A stretch of 64,000 nt of DNA from Triangularia verruculosa. Lineage: Eukaryota; Ascomycota; Sordariomycetes; Sordariales; Podosporaceae. Location of the stretch: positions 1 to 64,000 of the forward strand of contig MU863965.1 of assembly GCA_033296885.1 (NCBI GenBank), given 5' to 3'. The translations under genes were made by a program, and so were the position numbers. Under the pieces are notes generated by a model. That model was not told the origin of the DNA and did not search any database. It worked only from the letters and a program-made list of their open reading frames with translations. Below are positions 39,713 through 51,544 of the stretch, piece after piece; the first letter of the stretch is position 1; each line of letters opens with the position of its first letter.

Positions 39713-42700
39713 CTATGCATCCAAGTCCGAATCCGAGTCGTCTTCAGGCATCAACGCTCGGTACCTCCTGCTAGTCAGGTCCGCTTCAAGACCACCATCG
39801 CTCTCTGGGTCAACATATCCTTCGCCGCCACAAATTGACAGGGCCACTGGCAAAAAGACCAAGGCGTGGGTGGCGGCAAAGAGCACCAAGGCAACCCACA
39901 CGCGGAAGTAGTAGATCTCAAAGATCTTACTGCGGGTGAAGGCCAGGACGGTGACGCCCAGGATCTTGGTTACGGTGATACCCGAAAACACGCTACCGCC
40001 CACGTTGGCCAGAGCCGTCCAGGCCCGGGCATCACGGCCACGGAATTTGGCTGCTCGCTCCATGTACTTCTTCGAAGGGAACATGAAGGCCCTAGCGATG
40101 TGGGCGCAGAACTCAACGGCAATACCCACGCAGATGATGAGATTGACGAGAGAGACAGCGTTGAGCGACACACCCATGACTGCCATGGCGCCGATGATGT
40201 CGACAATAGCCATGATGACCGTGAGGGTTACCACCGCAGCTGTGAGAACCGAGCCAAGGAGGACGCTAGAGACGACGAAGACAATGCCGACAGCGGAGCC
40301 CAGCAGGGCTGTGGTGAGACCGACGATGCTGGCGTATTGGTCGAAGAAGATGTAGAAGAGACTGTAGGGGAAGACGTCAAGGCCGGTGCTCTTGCTGATG
40401 TCGGAGGCAATGCGGCGGGCAGAGGCCATGGCCTTGATGAAATCCTCCTGACTGCGAAGAGGGCGATGGCTGGTGCGGAAGTGACTGGCTGAGATGGTGT
40501 CGCGCTCCGAGTCGACCACTACGGCAGAGCCATATGAGGCCTGTCCGCCAAGAGGGCAGTCCTCGCTGGTGGGCGCCTTGAGGAATCTCTTGAGGTAGTA
40601 CACAAACTCCTCGCCTTCGGGCATGCCAGATAGCGTAATGTTCCAAGCGGGAGTTCGGTTAGCGAAGCATGGCTTGCGACGGTCGACACAGCATGCCTCG
40701 TTGTCTGGGTTCAGCCACTGGAAGAAATCGTCGATCCAGCTGGCGGTAGGAGTTGAAACATAGGAGACCTCAGCCCGCTTCCGCTCTTGCTCGAGAATGT
40801 TGGTGAGTGACAATTGCTCGCAGGTTGTGTAGCGAGCGCAAATCTTCTGTTGCTCAGACCGCTTGGTACCGTTGAACTCGCGGGTGACAAAGTACACTGG
40901 AGGGCCCGCTTCCATATAGGCATAGAGGTCGTTGAAATAGGGGATGAGGTACGAATCATCAGGAATGGCGACACGCTGATCCAGCCCAAGCTCAACCTCT
41001 GGAAGCAGGGCAACACCAGCAGCGAATACGCCAAGGAAGATGGCGACGACAGCGGCCTTGGTCTTCTTCCCCAGTAGCCTCGGGGCATAAGTCTTCCTGA
41101 TAAACTGCTGCAAAAAGCTCTCTGGCGGTGATTCATAATATCTAGCCCCCGGGTTGCCATTGTTGCCACTCAAGTGAATCCGTGCCGACTTGACCTGGAT
41201 GCAAGGGAAGCAGTCCGCGCGAGAATCTTCGGCGCGGATTTGGTTGAGCGTCAAGACTGAGATAAACATGGTGACCTGCAAAATGGCATTGATGAAAACG
41301 GCCCCGGCAGCATAGATGGCAAAGTTCCTGACAGCAGGCATGCCGACAAAGGCACCTAGAGCGAAGCAAATAGTCTCGGTAATGGCTGAAAAGAGAATAG
41401 AGGGACCCATCCGTCCAAGTGCCCGTGAAACCCGGCGCTCGACCATATCGTCCGGATGGCTCAGGTTGACCCGCTCAAATTCGTGCACGATCAAAAAGAT
41501 GTTGTCGACGCCGACCGCAAGCACAATGAAGGGGATCACATCCACAATGATCAGTGTCGCCTTCAGTCCCGCCCAGGAGAAGAGCCCGATAGACGCAGTG
41601 ATGGACATCAAGACGATAAGAATGCCAACCACACCGAGAGTGAATTTTGACCCAACCAGTGCCAGCGAGGGATTGTTGACGAACTCTCTGAAAGAAAGCG
41701 TTGTGGACCCAAGAGCGATAGATGCGTAGAGGAACATGGCAATGTAGCTGATAACGATGATCTTCGCATCCGTGTTGGTAGACTTGTTGAGCTCTTGTTC
41801 CAAGCTGATCTCGGTGGAGAAGGAAAGGCGGAGGCCGCGTTCTCGGGCCTCATCTTGCAGCACCAGAAGACGGCCCTTGAGAGCCTCTTCCCAGTCCATC
41901 GCACGGTCGGCATCAAAGGATCCCTCGGGATGGTTGTTGAGAACCCATGTAACAGTCATGGCAGTCGCCTCTGTCGGATCTTCGGAACCCTTAGGGTAGC
42001 CACCCAAGATCATGGAAGGCTCCAATGGCTGGCCATATTCGGGGCGGCACTCGACTGGAGAGCCAGCGCACTGCCGCAAAGTCTTTTGCCAACCACTTCG
42101 ACTGACCTGGTCCGGATCGTCTTGGAAGTAGGAAGCCACTGATTGGACGACACAAGCACTACCAGTAGGCTTGAGGCAAAGGTCTTGGAAGGAACTGCCA
42201 TACTGAGGCCCCCGGAGCAACTTGACACTCCTCTCCACGTCCATCCACCAGAGCAGGGTCTCGTAGCTCAGAACGGGGCCAGGTCCTTCAGGGTTGGTAT
42301 CATTGACGAGAAAGACCTTTTCGGCTCGGTAGAAAGGACCGAACTTGGTGTCGAAGAATGCCTTTTCCTGAGCTGCAGCAGAACTTGGGCTCACCCACAG
42401 ACGGGCCGGATCTTGTTCAATATCGAAGTGAAACCATCCGGCACTCAAAATCATGACAACGATGACACTGCTGATGATAGTGATGGCCGGGAACCGGGCG
42501 GCGGCATGCCCTAGCTTGCTGAAGGCCACATCACACCACGTGTTGATGATGTAGGTCTTCAGTGGGCGATCCATCATGGCAGGATTCTGTGTCAGATCCC
42601 CTTCATCCTCATCATCGCTCGGCGCAGCATCTGCCAGCAGCCTGAGCCTTTCACTCCTGCGCTTAGCATGTTTTCTCCACGCGACATGTCCAACCAATGC

Positions 42701-43546
42701 GACGGCCGCCAACAAGAGGAGAGCGCTGTAGGTGAAGATAGATGCAAACGACAAGCACGGCAGAGCACCAACGTGGCACGATCTCGCTTCCTCAATATCC
42801 GGAAGCGCGGGGCAAACTGCCGGACAATCAATGCAGGCGCAACGGAAGTTGGGATCCTCATCATTGCACTTCTTGGGAACCATCGGCCGCGGCTTCATGC
42901 CATGCTCAGCATAGTCGACAGGAAAGTTGATTTGGAACGGCGAGCCACCGAATCGCTCCTGTCCGAGGAACTTGAGCAGCTGTGTGTAGTTTTTGGCACC
43001 ACCTCCAATCAAGTCCATCGCCCTGGAGTTTGTCGGACCGAACTTGACGTCCTTGCAGCTGTCATAGAAGCCAGTCCCATATTTTTTTGATATTAATTGG
43101 TCCAATTCGGTCACCAGCATCTTTCCTCCCTTCTCCATTGTCTTGGTCACGTTGAGGAAGAGGGACTGGTCGGGAGAGCATGTGAAGGTGCAGAACATGT
43201 TGAAGAAGTTGTCCTTGCATGCCGGGCACGACGAGATGATCTGGTTGGCAGTCTGAAGGTTGGATTTGAGAGCGTCGACCTGCTCGGCATCGCAACATAC
43301 TGGGCCTTCACTCCATTTCGGGCCGCAGAAGTCTACCAGCTGCTTGCGCAGTTTATCGTCCGGTTCTTGAGCAAGGCCGTTGTCGACACAGGGGAGTTGG
43401 GCACCGAAAAAGCTCTTGGAACCACAGTGTCCACGAATTGCGCAGCGACCGGCTTCGTGTTTCGGAGTGTAGGCAGCGTCGGCGACAGAACTGAGGGCGG
43501 TGAGGATAAGTCCGCCCGATGCGAACAGCTTCGATAGCTTCGTCAT
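39713..43546 (-). CDS. NCR1: NPC1-family sterol transporter (Ncr1)
   Basis: One exon encodes 1277 residues from an ATG at 43546. The start gives a clean signal peptide (MTKLSKLFASGGLILTALSSVADA) directly before the NPC1 N-terminal domain (RCAIRGHCG, LPCVDNG, CPACKDNFFNMFCTFTCSPDQ) that binds sterol. A transmembrane helix follows near residue 265, a lumenal domain, then the sterol-sensing domain (about residues 615-780; IIVDVIPFIVLAVGVDNIFLIVHEFERV), a second lumenal domain and a C-terminal membrane block with IDIIGAMAVMGVSLNAVSLVNL. Family members move sterol and sphingolipid in the vacuole or lysosome membrane. The length fits filamentous fungi. The reading frame continues upstream only through non-ATG codons, so I start at the ATG before the signal peptide. 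Confidence 0.96.
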   Translation of the reverse strand: MTKLSKLFASGGLILTALSSVADAAYTPKHEAGRCAIRGHCGSKSFFGAQLPCVDNGLAQEPDDKLRKQLVDFCGPKWSEGPVCCDAEQVDALKSNLQTANQIISSCPACKDNFFNMFCTFTCSPDQSLFLNVTKTMEKGGKMLVTELDQLISKKYGTGFYDSCKDVKFGPTNSRAMDLIGGGAKNYTQLLKFLGQERFGGSPFQINFPVDYAEHGMKPRPMVPKKCNDEDPNFRCACIDCPAVCPALPDIEEARSCHVGALPCLSFASIFTYSALLLLAAVALVGHVAWRKHAKRRSERLRLLADAAPSDDEDEGDLTQNPAMMDRPLKTYIINTWCDVAFSKLGHAAARFPAITIISSVIVVMILSAGWFHFDIEQDPARLWVSPSSAAAQEKAFFDTKFGPFYRAEKVFLVNDTNPEGPGPVLSYETLLWWMDVERSVKLLRGPQYGSSFQDLCLKPTGSACVVQSVASYFQDDPDQVSRSGWQKTLRQCAGSPVECRPEYGQPLEPSMILGGYPKGSEDPTEATAMTVTWVLNNHPEGSFDADRAMDWEEALKGRLLVLQDEARERGLRLSFSTEISLEQELNKSTNTDAKIIVISYIAMFLYASIALGSTTLSFREFVNNPSLALVGSKFTLGVVGILIVLMSITASIGLFSWAGLKATLIIVDVIPFIVLAVGVDNIFLIVHEFERVNLSHPDDMVERRVSRALGRMGPSILFSAITETICFALGAFVGMPAVRNFAIYAAGAVFINAILQVTMFISVLTLNQIRAEDSRADCFPCIQVKSARIHLSGNNGNPGARYYESPPESFLQQFIRKTYAPRLLGKKTKAAVVAIFLGVFAAGVALLPEVELGLDQRVAIPDDSYLIPYFNDLYAYMEAGPPVYFVTREFNGTKRSEQQKICARYTTCEQLSLTNILEQERKRAEVSYVSTPTASWIDDFFQWLNPDNEACCVDRRKPCFANRTPAWNITLSGMPEGEEFVYYLKRFLKAPTSEDCPLGGQASYGSAVVVDSERDTISASHFRTSHRPLRSQEDFIKAMASARRIASDISKSTGLDVFPYSLFYIFFDQYASIVGLTTALLGSAVGIVFVVSSVLLGSVLTAAVVTLTVIMAIVDIIGAMAVMGVSLNAVSLVNLIICVGIAVEFCAHIARAFMFPSKKYMERAAKFRGRDARAWTALANVGGSVFSGITVTKILGVTVLAFTRSKIFEIYYFRVWVALVLFAATHALVFLPVALSICGGEGYVDPESDGGLEADLTSRRYRALMPEDDSDSDLDA

Positions 43547-44443
43547 CGTGCGCGATAAGGCCGCTCGGCGGCGCGCAGACGGAGGGGTGGGTATTATTAC
43601 CGACAATAAACAATGGGAGCTATTGATGCTTCATACACTGTACCGTAAATGTTGAAGATTTCGGTGACGGTTGTGTGACTGCTCACAAAGAGCGAGCGGT
43701 GATGATGGGGAGAGTCTGTGTCGAGTGTTGGGGAAGTTGGAGAGGAAGGGAGCGGATGGAGCTGATGCCTTCACTGTGCTGGCATCCAATGCCGTCATGC
43801 GTCGCAGGCTTCTCGATGGCGATTGGCTGCATTGTTCTGGGGAAGCCGCCAAACCCAAAAGGGAAACCTGTGCCTGAGGATCCGGGCCATCCATGATGGG
43901 GGTGGTTGGGCCGCAGCTGCTGAGTCAGACCAGATGGACATCTCCAGACATTCATCTGCTCTTTCAAGGACGGAGAATTAGATATTCATATCTGAGGTGC
44001 TGTGCCTTCCTTTTCGTACTCTCTGTACACCGATTATTCTCCGGTAAACGCGGCAAAGGAGGACGGATCAAAAGCGCCCATGCTTGTGACCTGCAATCTG
44101 CTACCATGACCTCATGCAGCGTTTCGCCTGTGGCCGTTGGACCATTTGCTGGGCCGAAAGGCACCATGAACTGATGATAGTGAGAGCCTGAATAAAAACT
44201 GCAATACCGAACTGTCGGTTCAAGTTCATGCTGGGTATCTCTAGATACATAGACGCTTCTGCCATGAAGATTCTCTTCAAAAAGACCAACAGCATCAGCT
44301 CGCTTCTCCAAACATATCCTGATCCTACCAATCCAGTCCCTGTTCATATCGTCGTAACCGTAAATCCTAACCAACGCCACATCCACAATGATGACACAAC
44401 TCCAATATACACATCTATATCCAAACACCATAAAGTCCGTCGC
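43547..44443. other. Intergenic: NPC1-like promoter and CUE/SMR gene 3' flank
   Basis: No convincing gene in about 900 bp. Overlapping frames of 70-150 codons on both strands show no motif. Confidence 0.6.
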
Positions 44444-45810
44444 TTATATCCTGCCCCTAACGTGAAAAGACCCTGTCAGAGTTTCAACCCTCCAGCCATC
44501 ATTCTTCAGCATGGCTCCAACAGCCTGGCGCAAGCGTGAGACTCCGCCGGCAGAGTGCCGTCCCAGCCCAGTGACGACGGTGAAACCGGGATCTCTTGCT
44601 TCGGCTGCACGGTTTTCTCCGAGGCCGTCCCACCATCTCCGGACGTGTTCCCTTGCGATGCGAACACCGTCAAGAACGAGAACTCCATGGAGGTCGACCA
44701 TGGTTGCGGTACTTTGCTGTCTGACATGAACATCTGCCAATGACGAGGCTTGTTCAAAGGCCGCCCTAGCCTGCTCACGAGCACGCTCGGTATACACAAC
44801 CGCGGCTTGCCTTGCCAGAGGCCCCTGACGTCTGAGCGAGGCTGCCGAACGGAGATGCGAGGTCCCCAAGTCTAACCGAGCCGTTGGTGAGAGTACCGCG
44901 GTGGCCTGCTGCACTGCGGAAGATGAGCCGGTGTTGATGGCAGGTAACGAGTAGGGCGTTACTCGTTTGGGCGTTGCTCGGCCTGGTGTCGATGGGCGAA
45001 CAAAGTCCTTTGCGCCTTGAAGCTCCTCCCCATCGGCCGTTGCAGAGACTGTCCTGTAATTTACCTCCAAGACATTCTTCTTGGGCGGCCCTTTCCGGCG
45101 TTTCCCTTTTCCCTTCGAGGTATGCCCTACATCGTCACCAACAAAGAAAGCATCGATCCCTTTTGTAATGTCCCCGGAGTCTTCGAGAAACTGGCGATTG
45201 AGTAACTCGTCAAATGTGCGGTCAAGGTTGCCATTGTTCTTCCCCAGAATACGTTTGAGAGTGTGCTCCTTGAATCGGTCAATAAAGATACCCCGGAGCT
45301 CCTTCACCTTCTGGTCTTCGGTGAGGGATGCAGGGTCAATGAGAATCTGGTTTTCAAGAGAGTCGACTGACAAGTCGGAAGTCGAGGTGCCGCTGTAATC
45401 GCCGCCAGAGCCCTGATTGTCGCTTGTCGTGGTGGTTTCATCCAGACGTGGTCCATCAAGCTCGGGCGCATTACAACCCAGGCCTGATGGATCAAATCCT
45501 GTGGCGGCCTCTGCCGTGGCGCTCTCTGCCAATGTTCTCAAAATTCTTGTGATCTCATCATAATCCTTTTCCATGTCATGGTCCTGCGATAAAACGATAA
45601 TTAAGGACTCTTCCAACACTGAACCAAAGTCGTCCTGGCGAGAGAAGAAGTCAGTCCTGCCGTGGTTTGATCCTGATGCAAGCAGAAATGCAACCCCATA
45701 TCAAGTGAGACACGCTGCTGAAGAGACGGGGAGGCACTAACGAGGAGTTGTTTGCGGTTCCGTTCGGCGCATGTTTGTTTGCCCGCTTCGAGCGGGCCAT
45801 ACTCCCCCAT
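44444..45810 (-). CDS. CUE2: CUE- and SMR-domain protein, Cue2-like (no-go decay endonuclease family)
   Basis: Two exons, 45742-45810 and 44444-45634, join in phase 0 to 419 residues. A first CUE-like helical block follows the junction (DDFGSVLEESLIIVLSQDHDM), and a second lies at about 128-175 (VKELRGIFIDRFKEHTLKRIL). A DUF1771-like helix (YTERAREQARAAFEQA, about 300-325) precedes a C-terminal SMR domain. The SMR domain has the DLHG motif near residue 337 and the TGLGRHSAGGVSRL loop. This CUE-CUE-DUF1771-SMR order is that of yeast Cue2 and animal N4BP2/NONU-1, which cut mRNA at collided ribosomes. The catalytic Asp and His of DLHG are intact. Function in this fungus is inferred by architecture. 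The start codon of the amidase gene lies 1.1 kb away, divergent. Confidence 0.82.
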
Positions 45811-46919
45811 TACGAACAATGTTTTCTAGGGTCAAAAAAAGGAAGAAAAAAGCTTTACACTTGAACCGCTGACCGGCGCTGCCCGTTGCCAAAAAACAAA
45901 AACATGATGCGGTGAAACAGATGCGACGGAGGATTCCGGTTGTGGGGTTGTGGAGGAAGTCAAGACAAACGGAAATCCTTATCGTTATCAATTCGAGCCC
46001 AACGCTGTGTAAGGCTGTGAGCTGTGTGACAGTGCACGGACCATACGTCAATGGCACGAGGCGTCACGATGAGGAAGCAATAAGATCCAACGCAGGGATC
46101 AGTGAAAGTTGAGAGAGTGGTGTGGGGTCGAGGCATATTCCATTCTTCCTGAATAAGCTCACTTGGAACTGCTATTTGGAGGTTGAGAGCCGTTAGACTA
46201 TTTACTAGAGATACCCACAACATTGTAACGCAAGGTGTATTGTTACGGGGCACGCAGCATCATCTTGTGCAACCTATTGGCGGCTTCTTTTCAGTTGGAC
46301 CTTCTGAAGAACAAAGCAGTGATCTCTATGATTTCTAATTTCTGACGGCCGGTATCCCTTTATTCTTTCCCAAGATATCAATCACATGGCACGCCATGCG
46401 CCAAGTCGGAACCGAAGGCCATGGGACGAACCGCTAGGGCGATCAATATGTGGCGTCACTGTGCAGCAGTGCAGTTTCAACATCGCAACGTTCAAAATCC
46501 CCGTTGTCCAAGCGACAATGAATAAACAAGACAACTATGCCTGGGACTCAACAAAGAGCTCTTTGAATTTATCACATCTTCACAGAAATGAACACGCAGT
46601 ATCCATCGCCAATAATCCAGGATAGAAACACCCAATGAGATGAAACTATGACCTGTCATCGGCCGACTCGTGGACACTGAAGATCGGACGCCCCACGCCG
46701 CCCGACAACCCGACAGGGGTAACCGGCACGCTGTTCCTGATCCAGACTGACAGCACCTCCCTCGGCCTCCATTCCAGGTTATCGACCACGCGTTTCCGGA
46801 AATTCACCGGACGTGGACAGGAGGAAAACCTTGTAGATAACTGCCTGTTCCCACCGAGGCACTCTTCAGTCTTTTTCACCAAGACATCTTCTAGGACAAG
46901 TCCTGTGCCAAGACATTGA
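45811..46919. other. Divergent promoter region of CUE/SMR gene and amidase
   Basis: About 1.1 kb of non-coding sequence between two divergent genes. No element beyond ordinary promoter sequence was recognised. Confidence 0.6.
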
Positions 46920-48846
46920 ATGGCGATGGCCCAACATCGACGATTTTTCAACTACCCGGAGCCCTTGGAGGGGTGAGTAAGCCATGACACTGTTGACAGC
47001 TCATCTGAAACTGACAGTACCACGACAGGCCTGATGTCCCATATGAGAATGAGAGAGGCAACAACCCTGCCCTCAGTGGCATTGTTCTTGTCATAGCTGC
47101 CAACCTGTGAGCGATGTTGTCTGTTCATCATCAACATGTCTTACTAATACACAAGGCAGTATGGAATGGTTCCGTTTTCTCAGGGAGATGATATGGAACA
47201 ACACTGGTTTCGGCTCGCTAAGGAAAATAATCCCATACATCGAGGACTACGAGCCATGGTTCGAGCCACAGATTGTACCAATCCAAGATGAGGTTGATAA
47301 GGAGCCGCTACCAGAAGAGCCACTCGAGGAAGACACCAAACCTGACACCGCCGTCTTCTACCCCGAAGCAAAGTATTACTCGGTCGAAGATTACCGCAAG
47401 TTGTATCTCTCCGGCACCCTCACACCGCTGGATGTTGCCGAAGCTCTTTTACCGTTGATCCGCCGGGACATCCAAAACGCTTCCGAACACTCCATTGCCT
47501 TCTTCGAGGTTCAAACGGAGCGAGTCCTCGCCTCGGCCCGGGAGTCGACACTTCGCTACAAAGAGGGCCGTTCGCTCGGCCTTCTCGATGGCGTGCCCAC
47601 TGCCGTCAAAGATGAGTATGACATGGAAGGTTACTCGACGACTCTCGGCTCGCCCAATGTCTACGCGTCCGCCTCTGAGAACAAAATCAACTCTTGGTGC
47701 GTTCAGCAAATAGAGGCTGCCGGTGCTCTTCTTCTCGGCAAACTCTCCATGCACGAATTTGGTCTCGACACCACGGGCAACAACCCCCATTACGGCACCC
47801 CAAAAAACCCACACAACCCAAATTACTACACCGGCGGCTCGTCCTCTGGCACCGCCTACGCTGTCGCCGCCGGTCTCATCCCCATCGGTCTCGGCTCCGA
47901 CGGCGGCGGCTCCATCCGCATCCCTTCCTCCCTATGTGGCGTCTTTGGTCTCAAGCCCACCCACGGCCGCCTCTCCTTCCGTCCCGGCCCAAATCACTGC
48001 GTCACCTGCGCCTGTCTCGGTCCCATCGCATCAGACATGACCTCCCTCGCAACTCTCTTCTCGGTCGTCTCAAACCCGCATACCTCCTCTCCATTTCCCC
48101 CCTTGCCATCCCCTTTGAAAATCAGACTACCCTCCCCCGACGACGTCAAAGTCCTGGGTATCCCCCAAGCCTGGATCTCGCAAGCCACACCCGCGATCCA
48201 GACATTAGTCAACACCATGATCCGAACCCTTGTGTCTAAACACGGGTACACCACCGTACCCATCACCATTCCTTTTCTTGTCGAAGGCCAAATCGCACAC
48301 GCGATGACCGTTCTCACCGACGCGGCGACACTTCTGCCGGAATACAAAAACCTCACCTACGCCAACCGCATCCTTTTGGCCTTGGGGAGAACGACGCCGG
48401 CAACGGACTACATGCTTGCGCAGAAACTGCGGCGATTGCTGATGCAGCATCTGGCTTGGTTGTGGAAGGAGAACCCGGGGATGGTGATTATCACCCCGAC
48501 GACGGCATGCGAGGGGTGGGAGATTAGAGGGGGGAAGGGGGAGCTGAGGTATGGGTTGAATGATGGGGATAGGACGATGCAGAGCATGGAGTTTGTGTGG
48601 CTGGGGAATTTTTGCGGGCTGCCTAGTTTGAGCTGTCCGGCTGGGTTTGTGAAGGGGAAGGGTGGGGAGGTGCCGGTTGGGGTGATGGCTACGGGGGAGT
48701 GGTGTAGTGAGGTGGAGCTGATGAGGTTGGGGAGGGTGGTGGAGGGGATTGTGAGGGGGGAGGGGGAGGGGAGGATGAGGAGGCCGGCGGGTTGGGTTGA
48801 TGTGGTGGAACGGGCGAGGGGGTTGAGGGTTAGTAGGGGGGAGTAA
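46920..48846 (+). CDS. Amidase-signature family hydrolase
   Basis: Three exons, 46920-46972, 47029-47106 and 47160-48846, join in frame to 605 residues. The first two exons encode HRRFFNYPEPLEGPDVPYENE and a hydrophobic stretch (LSGIVLVIAANL), missed by a single-exon reading, and connect to MEWFRFLREMIWNNTGFGSLRKI. The amidase-signature Ser-cisSer-Lys triad is visible: Lys in AVKDEYD near residue 194, cis-Ser in GGSSSGTAYA near 270, and the nucleophile in GSDGGGSIRIPSS near 294. The N-terminal hydrophobic segment suggests membrane association, as in fatty-acid amide hydrolases. The substrate is not determined. It is a common fungal paralogue group; the closest role is amide hydrolysis in nitrogen or lipid-amide metabolism. 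Confidence 0.9.
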
Positions 48847-51544
48847 TAGCGCTACGTGGAATACATGAATATTGTACAGATGTGGCGAATAGCGGTTAGG
48901 TGTACATGGTTTTGGCAGCGGTTTGGAAATAGAATACGTTTTTTTTTTGGAAAGCTTCAATGGTGTGGTCTGCATGTGTCTAGATCTGTGTCACTTCGGG
49001 AGGAGATCCAGATGCCTTGATTTACATTCCGACATGTGTTGATACCCCGATGGCGCACACACCTTACATACCTAGCCTCCAACCCCTGTTTCGGTACTCC
49101 GAAAGGCACAAGTACGCGGCCTTTGAGGGGTGCGATGTGGCCACAAATGGAAATAGTGTGTTGGTTAGTTCTGAAGTGCCTGTCTGCGCTCTGACAATTG
49201 AGGACGCCATCTCAAGTGACAACAGGTCCACGAACAAAGATCAGATTTTCCGTCCGATCTGAGCCGTCAAAAAAGCGTGTTTACTAAATTGCAGAGGTCA
49301 ACATGGCAACGGTTATAGTCTCCTTTGGTGTGGAAACCGGTCGCGAAGCTGGCGGGCTTGAGACCGTTTGGCGGCCTGGGTAGATGAGGTGATTGTAAGA
49401 GACAGTTGCAAAGTCAAACACAAGTCTTTGTTACGAGCGAGGTTGCGGACAGTGGAGGTAAGGTAACAGCCTCCCCCTTTTACAGTACAACCCCCCTTAT
49501 CTTCTTCACCTTGGCGAGGGTAACCATTTTCAACCCTCGCCACCAGCCGTTGCAACGGCAAGCTGCTGGCGGCAGTGGGTGAGGCACAAGGTTCTCTGGT
49601 TGGTTGGTTGCACCGACTCTATTGGTCGCCGAGATGACAATATCATGCATTGCAGGCCGCTGTCTTAAAATGAGTTGTGATTGATTACGTGGAAGCGCTA
49701 TTCTTTGGCGGGCTTCCGCAAAAAGAAGCTGGAACCAAGCTTTTATTAGGACGAGGGTGGGTTCCGGGCACCCGACAAAAGTGTGGGGCAACGGGGAACT
49801 TTATCGCCGTTGTGGATTGATGAATCGGGCATTTTGTTCTCCCGGCTGATTTCCAAGGTTCCAGTTATTCAGCGAGGGGGCCAGAAGATGGAAATACCAG
49901 GCCGAGTCGCGACGATCAAGCAGACTCAGCCCGTATTCTGGATGGACACATGGGTTGACCTGGTTTCGATGCTGTTTGAACAGAAACATCAAAAACCCAT
50001 GGTCACGGTCAGGGATCAGGAAGATCTAGCCGATGACATCGTCAGCGCCACTCCAATGGAACCCCGTTGTTGCGCGTGGACCGGATCCAGCCGGTCATTT
50101 CGGTCCCATTTTGCTTCGTATAATCGTAAATTATCTTATACAAATTTTTGATGGATTCAAGTGGACACCTGTTCTGGAAAGACAGGAATTACACTTCGGT
50201 AGGCCCCTGTATGTATGACGATGAATCCGACTGGCCGGGTCTTTGTACTGTATCCATCTCAGAAGGCTCAGCTCGCACAAAGGGGGCCGCCTTGGAGAGC
50301 TGACAGCATTGTCCCTGCAGCTGGGTGTGTTGAGCTGGGTGTGAAGGTTGTCGATACTGCACAGGAGATGTTAGGCGCCGAAATGCACGGCTTCAGCGTG
50401 TCAACAGCGGCTGCACGTGACAGCGCCCGCTGTTGTTTGCGCTAATGCAGGCTCTCAGAGCGGTGGGCCAAAGAAATCTACGCCTGATCTGGACCACCAC
50501 CCGGCCTCCCCTAGCACCCACCTGGGCATGCTTTCAATTTACCAGCAGCCTGCCGTTCGTTACCACTTGGAAGGAAGAGGAGAATTGCCTTGCCTCCGTA
50601 CGCCATTTGTTTCCCCTCTTCCAAAGACCTTTTGTCTACGACTGAACCTCTGATCCGAGGAAGAGCAACCTGCCAGCACTTCAAGAGCGCCTCCACGCCC
50701 ATCGGAGGCCTTGTAAGACATTGAAACGCCCGCGTATCCCCGTGTCTCGAAACCCTTCTCGCATGGAACCTTGATCGGTCGAATCTGTTACCCACTCCCC
50801 CCGCCGCCAGAGAGACATTCTCAAGTCGACTGCCCGACTGACGCGCAAATACGACCGACCGAATATCTTGTTCTCCAACTCTCTCTTCCAACCTCGGACC
50901 CCTCCTCGAAATACATCGACACTCTGTCTTACATCCCGACGATCTCCCTCAGTTGCCAAGCGCCCGTTGCGCCCAGGGTTCTCATACCTGGTTGTTGTCG
51001 GTTCCATTGCAGAGAGCAGCAGCCACATTCTTCGCCCATGATAGATAGACGATAGCACTACTGCACGCGGTCGATCAGTTCATCAAGCGAAGAAGAGAAA
51101 GAGAGAGACGGCTCGTAGGGATTTGGTGTGGGATCAGGCCCTCCCAGAGGCCCAATACCAGTCGGGATGATGGTGCGTAGAAGTCCTCCGAACACGTCCC
51201 GTTCCGGGTTCCGGGTGCCGAGTTCTGGGATGTCGGAACGTCATGCTCGGGGTCCTCGGCGGCTTGCCGCTGCCGGCTCCCTGATGCTTGATGCTGGGCA
51301 TGGGAACCCTCGTGTCGCGAAACCCGAACGGCCGTGCAAGTGCATGGAGAAAAAATATGGGCCCCAGTGGGCCAGGGGCTCTCATTGTTGCGTGGCTAGT
51401 GACAATCGCTGACAGCCGCCTCGGACGATTCAACAGACCTCAAGACTCCGCGATGTTGGTAGCAGTTTTGCCAACCGTCGAGGCCACGCCAGTCAATTAT
51501 CCATCTCAGACCCAAGCCACCACGTCACCGAAGCGATCGGCACC
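48847..51544. other. Long intergenic region, probable long 5' region of ZDS1
   Basis: No convincing gene in 2.7 kb. Frames of 60-125 codons near 49783, 50771 and 51128 start at weak codons or compete with the opposite strand. A 10-bp inverted repeat (TGGCGAGGGT..ACCCTCGCCA) lies at 49512-49542 with an 11-base loop; its significance is unclear. The right part is probably the promoter and 5' leader of the gene at 51545. Confidence 0.5.

Noticed and set aside
39866..40492. 208-codon plus-strand frame
   Set aside because: Antisense shadow of the NPC1-like C-terminus.
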